Assembly (NCBI GenBank): GCA_041628615.1
Contig: JBFKOW010000035.1
Span: 1 to 23,102 of the forward strand
DNA length: 23,102 bases
DNA from: JAMWZF01 sp041628615
Lineage (GTDB): Bacteria > Pseudomonadota > Alphaproteobacteria > Rhodobacterales > Rhodobacteraceae
Reading direction: 5' to 3'
Part shown: positions 1 through 6,007 of the stretch, in pieces
How positions within the stretch are numbered: the first letter of the stretch is position 1
Layout: each line of letters starts with the position of its first letter
Notes under the pieces: generated by a model
Told to the model about the DNA's origin: nothing
The model's input: the letters and a program-made list of their open reading frames with translations, nothing else
Databases searched by the model: none
Program-made: the position numbers and the translations under genes

Positions 1-147
1 CCGCCGCCCGAGGCGGAGAAGGTCGAGGTGCCGGTGATCCCGCCGGCGCTGCGCGACACGCTGGCCGAGATCGCGGCCAGGGCCGAGGCGCTGGCCGCCG
101 AGGCGGAAGACCGCTCGGCCGCCCTGTCCCGCGCCGCCGGAGGCTGA
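1..147 (+). CDS. C-terminal end of an unrecognised Ala/Glu-rich protein (5' end outside window)
   Basis: An open frame runs from the first base to a TGA at 145-147 and gives 48 residues. The piece starts with an acidic, proline-containing linker and then has an alanine/glutamate-rich stretch (around ALRDTLAEI and RAEALAAEAE) that should form a helix or coiled coil. GC at third codon positions is high, as in the neighbouring real genes. It converges on grxD, and the 50 bases between them hold a hairpin. I do not recognise the family, and too little is present to assign a function. Confidence 0.5.
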   Translation, partial: PPPEAEKVEVPVIPPALRDTLAEIAARAEALAAEAEDRSAALSRAAGG

Positions 148-170
148 CGGCAGGCCGGATCGGCCCAGAG

Positions 171-188
171 GCGGGGCGACTGCCCCGC
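171..188. terminator. Hairpin between convergent genes
   Basis: GCGGGGC (171-177) and GCCCCGC (182-188) form a perfect 7-bp stem with a 4-base loop, in the gap between the plus-strand partial gene and the 3' end of grxD. No T-tract follows on either strand, so it is a possible bidirectional, GC-only termination or mRNA-end-protecting structure rather than a textbook intrinsic terminator. Confidence 0.35.
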
Positions 189-197
189 GCCGTCGTC

Positions 198-557
198 TCA
201 GGCGTTGTGTTCGCGGATCTGGTCGGCCTTGGCCTTGTCGAAGGCGACGCCGTTCTGTTCCAGCAGCGTGTCGAGTTCGCCCGAAAGCGTCATCTCGGTG
301 ATGATGTCGCAGCCGCCGACGAACTCGCCCTTCACGTAGAGTTGCGGGATGGTCGGCCAGTCGGAGTAGTCCTTGATGCCCTGGCGCAGGCCCTCGTCGG
401 CCAGCACGTTGACGTCGAGATACTCGACTCCCATGAAATTCAGCACCCCGGCCACACGGCTGGAGAAGCCGCATTGCGGCATCGTCTTGGTGCCCTTCAT
501 GAACAGCACCACGTCATTGGCGGTGACGGTTTCCCTGATCTTCTCTGCGACGGTCAT
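198..557 (-). CDS. grxD: Monothiol glutaredoxin, Grx4/GrxD family
   Basis: The 119-residue product matches the usual length of CGFS monothiol glutaredoxins. The active-site motif CGFS is at residues 29-32, preceded by KGT (21-23, glutathione contact). WPTIPQ (67-72) carries the cis-proline and GGCD (81-84) completes the glutathione site. Family members bind a glutathione-coordinated [2Fe-2S] cluster, usually as homodimers or as heterodimers with BolA, and act in cytosolic iron-sulfur trafficking and iron sensing rather than as general reductants. The gene lies 13 bp downstream of bolA on the same strand, so the two partners are almost certainly co-transcribed. The start ATG at 555-557 gives the canonical N-terminus. 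Confidence 0.96.
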   Translation of the reverse strand: MTVAEKIRETVTANDVVLFMKGTKTMPQCGFSSRVAGVLNFMGVEYLDVNVLADEGLRQGIKDYSDWPTIPQLYVKGEFVGGCDIITEMTLSGELDTLLEQNGVAFDKAKADQIREHNA

Positions 558-570
558 CGTGCTCTGGTCC

Positions 571-807
571 TCAGTCTGGGGCGCGGGTGGTCAGGGCGAG
601 GGCGTGCAGCTCCCCCGCCGGCCCGTCCATCTTGCCTTTCAGGGCGGCATAGACCGCGCGCTGCTGCTGGACGCGGTTCAGGCCCCGGAAGCTTTCGTCC
701 ACGACCAGCGCCGACATGTGCACCCCGTCGTCGCCGCCCACCTCGATTTGCGCGTCCGGGAAGGATTCGCGCAGCAGGGCTTCGATTTCATGGGCTTGCA
801 TGGGCAT
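571..807 (-). CDS. bolA: BolA family protein, glutaredoxin partner
   Basis: A longer open frame continues upstream, but the family homology begins at MPMQAHEIEALL, so I start at the ATG at 805-807 (78 residues). A GGAG-type ribosome site lies about 9 bases upstream, and a promoter-like pair ends about 29 bases before the ATG. The second ATG (799-801) is the alternative. The fold is the small BolA alpha/beta domain: an N-terminal helix, VHMSALVVDESFRGLNRVQQQR (a run around residues 29-50) and the C-terminal HALAL strand with His68, a likely cluster ligand. BolA proteins form [2Fe-2S] heterodimers with CGFS glutaredoxins, matching the grxD gene directly downstream. Confidence in the family is high; the exact start is less certain. 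Confidence 0.92.
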   Translation of the reverse strand: MPMQAHEIEALLRESFPDAQIEVGGDDGVHMSALVVDESFRGLNRVQQQRAVYAALKGKMDGPAGELHALALTTRAPD

Positions 808-835
808 GCGGCAGGTCTCCGGGTTCTTCGGGCGT

Positions 836-864
836 AATCTAGGGGCGGCAGGCGGGAGGGGCAA
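836..864 (-). promoter_or_regulatory. Likely sigma-70 promoter of bolA-grxD
   Basis: Read on the minus strand, TTGCCC (859-864) and TAGATT (836-841) are separated by exactly 17 bases. The expected transcript start, near 829, leaves a leader of about 22 bases before the bolA ATG at 807 and so supports that start over the longer open frame. The -35 element matches the consensus at 4 of 6 positions. Confidence 0.5.
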
Positions 865-907
865 TGGCTCCCGGGGCGCCGCGCGGCCGCATCTCGCCAC
901 TGGCCGG

Positions 908-1111
908 TCAGGGCGTGGACGGCATCGCGGCCTCGTGCCATCGCACAACCTGCCGTCCCGGCGCGAAGCGGCGGGTCGGGGAGCCGTCGTGCGGCCGGGG
1001 CAGGTCGGGCCCGATCACGTCGCAGAGCGTGCCGGGCCCGGGGTGGTCGGCATCGGCCGCGAAAGCCGCGGTTTCGGCAAGACCGGTATCATCGACGGCG
1101 ACGATCCCCAC
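908..1111 (-). CDS. Possible small hypothetical ORF or gene remnant between purL and bolA
   Basis: The 389 bases between bolA and purL hold only this weak candidate. It is a GTG-initiated frame of 67 codons reading GIVAVDDTGLAETAAFAA and onward, ending at TGA 908-910. Third-position GC is high, as in real genes here, but there is no Shine-Dalgarno sequence in front of the GTG. A separate frame immediately downstream of the purL stop (1123-1196) also looks coding (IALSVQPRDNRAVITGLSG, then stop) and ends 12 bases before this GTG. The two may be pieces of one decayed gene split by a frameshift. I do not recognise the product. Confidence 0.3.
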   Translation of the reverse strand: MGIVAVDDTGLAETAAFAADADHPGPGTLCDVIGPDLPRPHDGSPTRRFAPGRQVVRWHEAAMPSTP

Positions 1112-1196
1112 GCTGATGCTGTCAGCCCGACAGGCCGGTGATCACCGCCCGATTGTCGCGCGGCTGCACCGACAAGGCGATCCGCCGGGGGCGGGC

Positions 1197-3356
1197 CTAG
1201 CCGAACCGCGCGGCGAAGACCCCCCGGAACAGGCCGGACAACGCGGCCAGCGGCGCTTCTGAGCCGCCGAACCGGACGCTTTCGCCGCCGAACCGGCCCA
1301 CCGTCGCCACCGGGACCCCGGCACCGGCGGCGGCGACCAGAAGCGCCTCGGCCTGGTCGAAATCGCAGGCCACGAGGTAGCGGGCCTGGTCCTCGCCGAA
1401 AAGCTCGGCGATGTCGCCGGTGTCGAGGGTCACCCCGACGCCCGCCGCCTCGGCCATCTCGAAGGCGGCCAGCGCGAGCCCGCCGTCCGACAGGTCGGTG
1501 CAGGCCGCGATCAGCGCGGCGTTGTCGCGCACGAAGCTGCCGTTGCGCCGCTCGGCGGCAAGGTCCACCGGCGGCGGCGCGCCGTCTTCGAGGCCAAGAT
1601 GCTCGGCCAGCAGCGCCGAGCGCCCGAGATGGCTGCCGGGACCGCCGACGAGAAGCGCCACGTGACCGGCGCGCGCCCGGCCGGTGATCGCCTGCGACAG
1701 GTCCGCGATCAGGCCCACCGCGCCGATCGTCGGGGTCGGCAGGATCGCCTTGCCGTCGGTCTCGTTGTACAGCGACACGTTGCCCGACACGATCGGCATG
1801 TCGAGCGCGGCGCAGGCCTCGCCGATGCCGCGGATCGCGCCGACGAACTGGCCCATGATCTCGGGCTTCTCGGGGTTGCCGAAATTGAGGTTGTCGGTCG
1901 TCGCCAGCGGCAGCGCGCCCACGGCGGACAGGTTGCGGTAGGCCTCGGCCACCGCCTGCCGGCCGCCGGTCACCGGGTCGGCGACGACGTAGCGCGGGGT
2001 CACGTCCGAGGTGAAGGCAAGGCCCTTGCCGGTGCCGTGGACCCGGACGATCCCGGCGCCGAGACCGGGGGTGACCACGGTGTCGGCCATCACCTGGGTG
2101 TCGTACTGCTCGTAGACCCAGGCGCGGGAGGCGTGGTTGACCGAACCGACCAGCGACTTCAGGCCGTCGATCGGGTCGATGTCGGGGACCGTGACCGCCG
2201 CGTGGGCCGGTTCGGGCAGTTCCCAGGGCCGGTCGTATTCCGGGGCGTTGCCGGACAGGGCCTTCAGCGGCAGATCCGCCTTCACCGCGCCGTCGAGCAT
2301 CACCAGGAACCGGTCCTCGGGGATCGTCTCGCCGACGATGGCGAAGTCGAGGTCCCACTTGTCGAACACCGCCTTGGCCTCGGCCTCCTTCTCGGGGCGC
2401 AGGACCATGAGCATGCGTTCCTGGCTTTCCGACAGCATCATCTCGTAGGCGGTCATGCCGGGTTCCCGGACCGGCACCTTTTCCAGATCGAGGCGGATGC
2501 CGAGATTGCCCTTGTCGCCCATCTCGACCGCCGAGCAGGTGAGCCCGGCCGCGCCCATGTCCTGGATCGAGATCACCGCGCCGGTGGCCATCAGTTCGAG
2601 ACAGGCCTCCATCAGCCGCTTCTCGGTGAACGGATCGCCGACCTGCACCGTGGGGCGCTTTTCCTCGATGGTGTCGTCGAACTCGGCCGAGGCCATGGTC
2701 GCGCCGCCGACCCCGTCGCGACCGGTCTTGGCGCCGAGATAGACCACCGGCATCCCCACCCCCGAGGCCGCCGAGTAGAAGATCGCGTTCGCATCGGCGA
2801 GGCCGGCGGCGAAGGCGTTCACCAGGCAGTTGCCGTCATAGGCGGAATGGAACCGGACCTCGCCGCCCACGGTGGGCACGCCGAAACAGTTGCCGTAGCC
2901 GCCCACGCCCTCGACCACGCCATGGACGAGCTGCCGGGTCTTGGGCTGATCCGGCGACCCGAAGGACAGCGCGTTCATCGCCGCGATGGGCCGCGCGCCC
3001 ATGGTGAAAACGTCGCGCAGGATGCCGCCGACGCCGGTCGCCGCGCCCTGGTAGGGCTCGATGTAGGACGGGTGGTTGTGGCTCTCCATCTTGAACACCA
3101 CCGCCTGTCCGTCGCCGATGTCGACCACGCCCGCGTTCTCGCCCGGGCCGCAGATGACCTGCGGGCCGCTCGTGGGCAGGGTGCGCAGGTGGATCTTGGA
3201 GGACTTGTAGGAGCAGTGCTCGTTCCACATCGCCGAGAAGATGCCGAGCTCGGTGAAGGTCGGCTCGCGGTTCAGGATGCGCAGGATCTCGGCATATTCG
3301 TCGGGCTTGATGCCGTGGGCCGCGATCAGATCCTCGGTGATGGCCGGTTCCTGCAT
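1197..3356 (-). CDS. purL: Phosphoribosylformylglycinamidine synthase subunit PurL
   Basis: The 719-residue product is the 'small' PurL, which needs PurQ (glutaminase) and PurS to form the complete enzyme. It catalyses the ATP-dependent conversion of FGAR to FGAM, step four of purine synthesis, in the cytosol. Diagnostic segments are WNEHCSYKSSK (44-54, with His47), KMESHNHPS (89-97), GGILRDVFTMGARP near 110-123 and QDMGAAGLTCS further on, followed by the second half of the internally duplicated AIR-synthase-like fold. The ATG at 3354-3356 has GGGGGAC about 5 bases upstream. No purQ or purS is visible, so the other subunits are encoded elsewhere. Length and motifs are complete. Confidence 0.98.
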   Translation of the reverse strand: MQEPAITEDLIAAHGIKPDEYAEILRILNREPTFTELGIFSAMWNEHCSYKSSKIHLRTLPTSGPQVICGPGENAGVVDIGDGQAVVFKMESHNHPSYIEPYQGAATGVGGILRDVFTMGARPIAAMNALSFGSPDQPKTRQLVHGVVEGVGGYGNCFGVPTVGGEVRFHSAYDGNCLVNAFAAGLADANAIFYSAASGVGMPVVYLGAKTGRDGVGGATMASAEFDDTIEEKRPTVQVGDPFTEKRLMEACLELMATGAVISIQDMGAAGLTCSAVEMGDKGNLGIRLDLEKVPVREPGMTAYEMMLSESQERMLMVLRPEKEAEAKAVFDKWDLDFAIVGETIPEDRFLVMLDGAVKADLPLKALSGNAPEYDRPWELPEPAHAAVTVPDIDPIDGLKSLVGSVNHASRAWVYEQYDTQVMADTVVTPGLGAGIVRVHGTGKGLAFTSDVTPRYVVADPVTGGRQAVAEAYRNLSAVGALPLATTDNLNFGNPEKPEIMGQFVGAIRGIGEACAALDMPIVSGNVSLYNETDGKAILPTPTIGAVGLIADLSQAITGRARAGHVALLVGGPGSHLGRSALLAEHLGLEDGAPPPVDLAAERRNGSFVRDNAALIAACTDLSDGGLALAAFEMAEAAGVGVTLDTGDIAELFGEDQARYLVACDFDQAEALLVAAAGAGVPVATVGRFGGESVRFGGSEAPLAALSGLFRGVFAARFG

Positions 3357-3382
3357 GACTGTCCCCCGTGTGGTGCCGCGCC

Positions 3383-3411
3383 GTCATAGCGGGCCGGGCA
3401 GGCGGGGAAAA
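3383..3411 (-). promoter_or_regulatory. Candidate purL promoter
   Basis: On the minus strand TTTTCC (3406-3411) and TATGAC (3383-3388) are 17 bases apart, placing a transcript start near 3376 and a leader of about 20 bases. The -10 element is good and the -35 poor. I see no purine riboswitch-like structure in so short a leader. Confidence 0.35.
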
Positions 3412-3415
3412 GCGG

Positions 3416-4267
3416 TTAGGGGCGCACGGCGGTGTAGACGATGTAGCGGGCCGGCAGACGGTAGACACCGCCGTCGAGGTGGGGCGCGAACCGGGCCAGA
3501 ACGTCGGCGCAAATGGCGTCGCGCTGCGCGGCGGTCCCGCCGTCGAGCCGGACCCGCTGGGCGATCGGGCCGAGTTCGCTGACCAGCAGCGGCGCGGCCT
3601 CCTCTGGCAGGGCGATGCGGCCGTCGACGGGCTCTCCTGCCGCGTCGCGGAACCCGGCGAGGTGCATCAGCGCGGTGACCCGGTCGACGTCCTGCAACGC
3701 CATCGGGCCGGGTTCCGTGGGGTCGGGCGGCGGGCCCGCACCGAGATGGTCGTTGGCGACCTCGGCGGTGACCCGGAACAGCATGTTGTGCTGCGGCCCG
3801 GCCCAGACGATCCAGCAGACGCGCCCGCCCGGCCGCACCTGCGCGGCGATGCTCGCAAAGCCCGCGACGGGGTCATCGAAGAACATCACGCCGAAGCGGG
3901 ACAGGGCGATATCGAAAGGGGCGGTCGCCCTGTAAAGCTGGGCGTCGGCCTCCACGAAGGAGACCTGCCCGAGCCCGGCCTCGTCGGCCCGGGCGCGGGC
4001 CACGCCGAGGATCGGCGCGGAGATGTCGAGCCCCACGGCCCGCCCCTCGGGCCCCACTGTCCGGGCGGCGCGCAGCGTGGTCTCGCCGCCGCCGCAGCCG
4101 ATGTCGAGCACCGCTTCGCCCGCCGACAGGCGGGCACGGTCGAACAGGATGTCCGCCGCCTCGGCGTGCTGGATGTCGAGAAGCGGTTGCAGCCGGGCCC
4201 AGGTCTGGCCGGGCCGATCGTTCCAGAAGTCACGCTGATCGGCGTTGGGCGCGGGCGCATCGGTCAT
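3416..4267 (-). CDS. Class I SAM-dependent methyltransferase (UbiE/Methyltransf_11-25 type)
   Basis: The 283-residue protein has the Rossmann methyltransferase signature. Motif I is VLDIGCGGG (53-61), an acidic end to strand 2 lies at GLDIS (79-83), Asp108 is in EADAQ, and the motif IV-like segment is RFGVMFFDDP (124-133). PGG near 146-148 marks the post-IV loop. The C-terminal third, rich in Arg and Pro, probably shapes the acceptor pocket; the substrate cannot be read from sequence. Upstream of the ATG I see no Shine-Dalgarno, and the best promoter match would start transcription at the ATG itself, so it may be leaderless. It lies 59 bp upstream of purL on the same strand, but purL has its own promoter candidate. 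Confidence 0.88.
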   Translation of the reverse strand: MTDAPAPNADQRDFWNDRPGQTWARLQPLLDIQHAEAADILFDRARLSAGEAVLDIGCGGGETTLRAARTVGPEGRAVGLDISAPILGVARARADEAGLGQVSFVEADAQLYRATAPFDIALSRFGVMFFDDPVAGFASIAAQVRPGGRVCWIVWAGPQHNMLFRVTAEVANDHLGAGPPPDPTEPGPMALQDVDRVTALMHLAGFRDAAGEPVDGRIALPEEAAPLLVSELGPIAQRVRLDGGTAAQRDAICADVLARFAPHLDGGVYRLPARYIVYTAVRP

Positions 4268-4273
4268 GGGGCA

Positions 4274-4303
4274 AGCCTAGGCCGGGACCCGTCGCACGGT
4301 CAA
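4274..4303 (-). promoter_or_regulatory. Candidate promoter giving a leaderless methyltransferase mRNA
   Basis: On the minus strand TTGACC (4298-4303) and TAGGCT (4274-4279) are 18 bases apart. The predicted start falls at or within a base or two of the methyltransferase ATG (4267). This agrees with the absence of any ribosome-binding site there. Confidence 0.35.
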
Positions 4304-4638
4304 TCGTCGCCGTCCCGGGCCCGGCAGGACAAACCTTTCACATGAAGAAGGGTGCCACTGGGACGCCTGACCAAGTCTGGATGACGTTGCGCACCCCGTC
4401 GGGCGCTGCGGCGCACGGCGATCCCGGGCATATCCCCGGCTGCGAATGGCCGGCAAAACACGGTGTCGAGGTCGAATCCGACGCCGCACGGTGCGGCGTC
4501 CCCGAGATCGATCCACCCCGCAACCAGCGTGCGGTTCGCGCCGGTGCCATCGGTGACGAGCTAGGTCGCCGCGTTTGCGGACATCGACGAGACGGCCAGA
4601 CCGACCGCCAGGGCTATTCTGGATAGCGCTGCTGACAT
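4300..4638 (-). pseudogene. Remnant of a secreted protein gene, stop codon just after the signal peptide
   Basis: Reading minus from ATG 4636-4638 gives MSAALSRIALAVGLAVSSMS followed by ANAAT. This is a near-ideal signal peptide with basic n-region, hydrophobic core and ANA|A cleavage site. The next codon is TAG (4561-4563). The same frame then continues LVTDGTGANRTLVAGWIDLG, with two later cysteines in APCGVGFDLDTVFC, to a TGA at 4300-4302 (112 codons plus stop). An 'AATLVTDGTG' start of the mature protein is typical of small secreted proteins with a C-terminal VPLPA/PEP-CTERM sorting tail. No such tail is seen in this frame, and the coding character fades past about residue 75, suggesting further frameshifts. 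No good ribosome site precedes the ATG. This is my inference; no homolog search was run. Confidence 0.42.
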
Positions 4639-4765
4639 CCGCCGCACACGGGGACGACTGTGGTTATCGGCAACAGGCCGGTCCTTTCAGGTCGATCCAC
4701 TTCGGGCACGAAGTCGTGCAGGTTGCGACTTCGGTCCGGGAATTCCCAAGAAACGGGACCTTGCC

Positions 4766-4792
4766 AAAAAAAAGCCGGGCGCGAGGCCCGGC
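4766..4792 (-). terminator. Rho-independent terminator
   Basis: On the minus strand a perfect 7-bp stem, GCCGGGC (4786-4792) with GCCCGGC (4774-4780) and a 5-base loop, is followed directly by eight T residues (4773 down to 4766). It is the only textbook intrinsic terminator in the window. It could end the LysR transcript, whose stop lies 150 bases upstream, or the candidate small RNA immediately before it. Confidence 0.85.
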
Positions 4793-4839
4793 AAGTCCAA
4801 CAGGGAGGTATGAAGAGCAACGCCGGAGCGCCGCCTTCG
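4766..4839 (-). ncRNA. Candidate small RNA with a CCUCCC anti-Shine-Dalgarno motif
   Basis: The stretch between the LysR stop and the intrinsic terminator has the layout of a free-standing sRNA: a promoter-like pair (-35 TTGATT, -10 TAACTC, 17-base spacing), a predicted start near 4839, about 74 nt of RNA, and a terminator with a U8 tail suitable for Hfq. The unpaired middle reads CAUACCUCCCUG, complementary to AGGGAGG ribosome-binding sites. C/U-rich anti-SD motifs are a known feature of several alphaproteobacterial trans-acting sRNAs such as the CcsR group of Rhodobacter. I do not recognise this as a named family. It could instead be only the 3' UTR of the LysR gene. Confidence 0.42.
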
Positions 4840-4845
4840 GGACAG

Positions 4846-4874
4846 GAGTTAGAACCCGGATAGCCCTAAATCAA
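4846..4874 (-). promoter_or_regulatory. Candidate promoter of the small RNA
   Basis: Minus-strand TTGATT (4869-4874) and TAACTC (4846-4851) are 17 bases apart, inside the region after the LysR stop codon. There is no plausible protein start downstream before the terminator, so if active this promoter would make only the short RNA. Confidence 0.4.
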
Positions 4875-4942
4875 GCCCCGGTGATGCAGATGGACAACAA
4901 GTCTGGTATGCACGCAACACATGGCTGGCCCGCCGGGGCGGC

Positions 4943-5848
4943 TCAGTCGGTGTCGGACCCGCGGATCCGGCGGCGATGGGCGATGATCTCTTCCTGCACG
5001 AAGTCGCGGAACGCCGCGATCCGCTTGGATTGCCGCAGCTCCTCGGGATAGGCGAGGAACACCGGGATCTCGGCGCTCTCCTCCTCGGGCAGCACGCGGA
5101 CCAGTTCGGGGAAATCCTCGACCACGTAGTCCGGCAGGATGCCGATCCCGAGATCGTTCAGCACGGCCTGCAGGATGCCGAAATAGTTGTTCACGAACAG
5201 CAGGTTCGGCAGGTCGTTGAGCAACAGGGAATTGGTGAAAGCGGCGCTCGCCGAAACCTGGGCCGCGGTCACGTTCTGACAGACCAGCCGGTGGTCGCGC
5301 AGGTCGGTCACCGCCCCGACCTCGCCCCGCGCGGCCAGATAGCGGCGCGTCGCGTAAAGCCGCATGTGCACCGACATCAGGCGCTTGCGGATCAGGTCGG
5401 CCTGCGACGGCTCCTTCATCCGGATCGCCACGTCGGCCTCGCGCATCGGCAGGTCCAGCACCCGTTCCTCGAGCATCAGGTCGATGCGCAGGTCGGGATA
5501 TTTCTCGTAGAGCTTGGCCAGCCGCGGCGCGAGCCAGAGCGACCCGAAGCCGATGGTGGTGGTGACCTTGAGATCGCCGAACACCTCTTCCTCGCTGTCG
5601 CGGATCCGCGCCGCGGCGGCCTCCAGCCGCTTGTTCATCGACTTGGTGGCGTCGAACAGCAATTCGCCCTGTTCGGTGAGAATCAGGCCGCGGGCATGGC
5701 GGTGGAACAGCGTGGCGTTCAGGCTCTCCTCGAGGGCGCGAATCTGGCGGCTGACGGCGGACTGGCTCAGGTGAAGCCGGTCTCCCGCGGCGGTGAGCGA
5801 CCCGGCGTCCGCCACCGCGTGAAAGATTCGTAGCTTGTCCCAGTCCAT
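4943..5848 (-). CDS. LysR-type transcriptional regulator
   Basis: I start at the ATG of MDWDKLRIFHAVADAGSL (5846-5848), giving 301 residues, the usual LysR length. The open frame extends to 5959, and an ATG at 5861-5863 would add five residues; neither site has a strong ribosome-binding sequence. The N-terminal winged helix-turn-helix spans about residues 4-62, with SLTAAGDRLHLSQSAVSRQI (17-36) as the DNA-contacting core. A linker helix follows, and a periplasmic-binding-protein-like effector domain occupies about 90-290. It is divergent from the indolepyruvate oxidoreductase gene across about 160 bases containing a perfect dyad, so it most likely controls that gene and itself. The effector is unknown; aromatic 2-oxoacids or amino acids are a guess from the neighbour. 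Confidence 0.95.
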   Translation of the reverse strand: MDWDKLRIFHAVADAGSLTAAGDRLHLSQSAVSRQIRALEESLNATLFHRHARGLILTEQGELLFDATKSMNKRLEAAAARIRDSEEEVFGDLKVTTTIGFGSLWLAPRLAKLYEKYPDLRIDLMLEERVLDLPMREADVAIRMKEPSQADLIRKRLMSVHMRLYATRRYLAARGEVGAVTDLRDHRLVCQNVTAAQVSASAAFTNSLLLNDLPNLLFVNNYFGILQAVLNDLGIGILPDYVVEDFPELVRVLPEEESAEIPVFLAYPEELRQSKRIAAFRDFVQEEIIAHRRRIRGSDTD

Positions 5849-5945
5849 ACCGTGCCCGTCCATGCGACCGTTACCGCTCACGATATCGGTTTGTTGCGTG
5901 ACGGTTGAACACGGCAGGGCCGTATCTGTCCACGAAAATTTGCCT

Positions 5946-5973
5946 TTGTAGGTCAGCATGAGTGACCTATGAT
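5946..5973 (+). promoter_or_regulatory. Likely promoter of the indolepyruvate oxidoreductase gene
   Basis: TTGTAG (5946-5951) and TATGAT (5968-5973) are separated by 16 bases. The -10 differs from consensus at one position. Transcription would start near 5980, leaving about 28 bases that include the GGGAGG ribosome site (5996-6001). Confidence 0.5.
5949..5969. promoter_or_regulatory. Perfect 7-7-7 dyad, probable LysR operator
   Basis: TAGGTCA (5949-5955), a 7-base spacer, and TGACCTA (5963-5969) form a perfect inverted repeat between the divergent LysR and oxidoreductase genes. It contains the T-N11-A arrangement expected of LysR-type binding boxes. It overlaps the spacer and -10 region of the best promoter for the oxidoreductase, so binding there would be expected to block or reposition RNA polymerase. 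Confidence 0.65.
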
Positions 5974-6007
5974 CGGGGCACCGTCACGACGCGTTGGGAG
6001 GTGCGAT

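Noticed and set aside
571..948. Long N-terminal extension of bolA (125 codons)
   Set aside because: The extra 47 residues are Arg/Pro-rich with no family match and run through the likely promoter; the start at 807 fits the family and the leader.
1599..3389. 596-codon plus-strand frame opposite purL
   Set aside because: Same GC-bias shadow; composition (Asp, Arg, His, Gly, Val) is that of an antisense frame.
4342..4626. 94-codon plus-strand frame in the gap after the methyltransferase gene
   Set aside because: No ribosome site, odd composition, and it lies opposite the better supported signal-peptide pseudogene frame.
4810..4863. 17-codon plus-strand ORF (MKSNAGAPPSGQELEPG) directly after AGGGAGGT
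   Set aside because: The Shine-Dalgarno-like run ends one base before the ATG, too close to work; the sequence is better explained as the complement of the CCUCCC motif in the minus-strand sRNA candidate.
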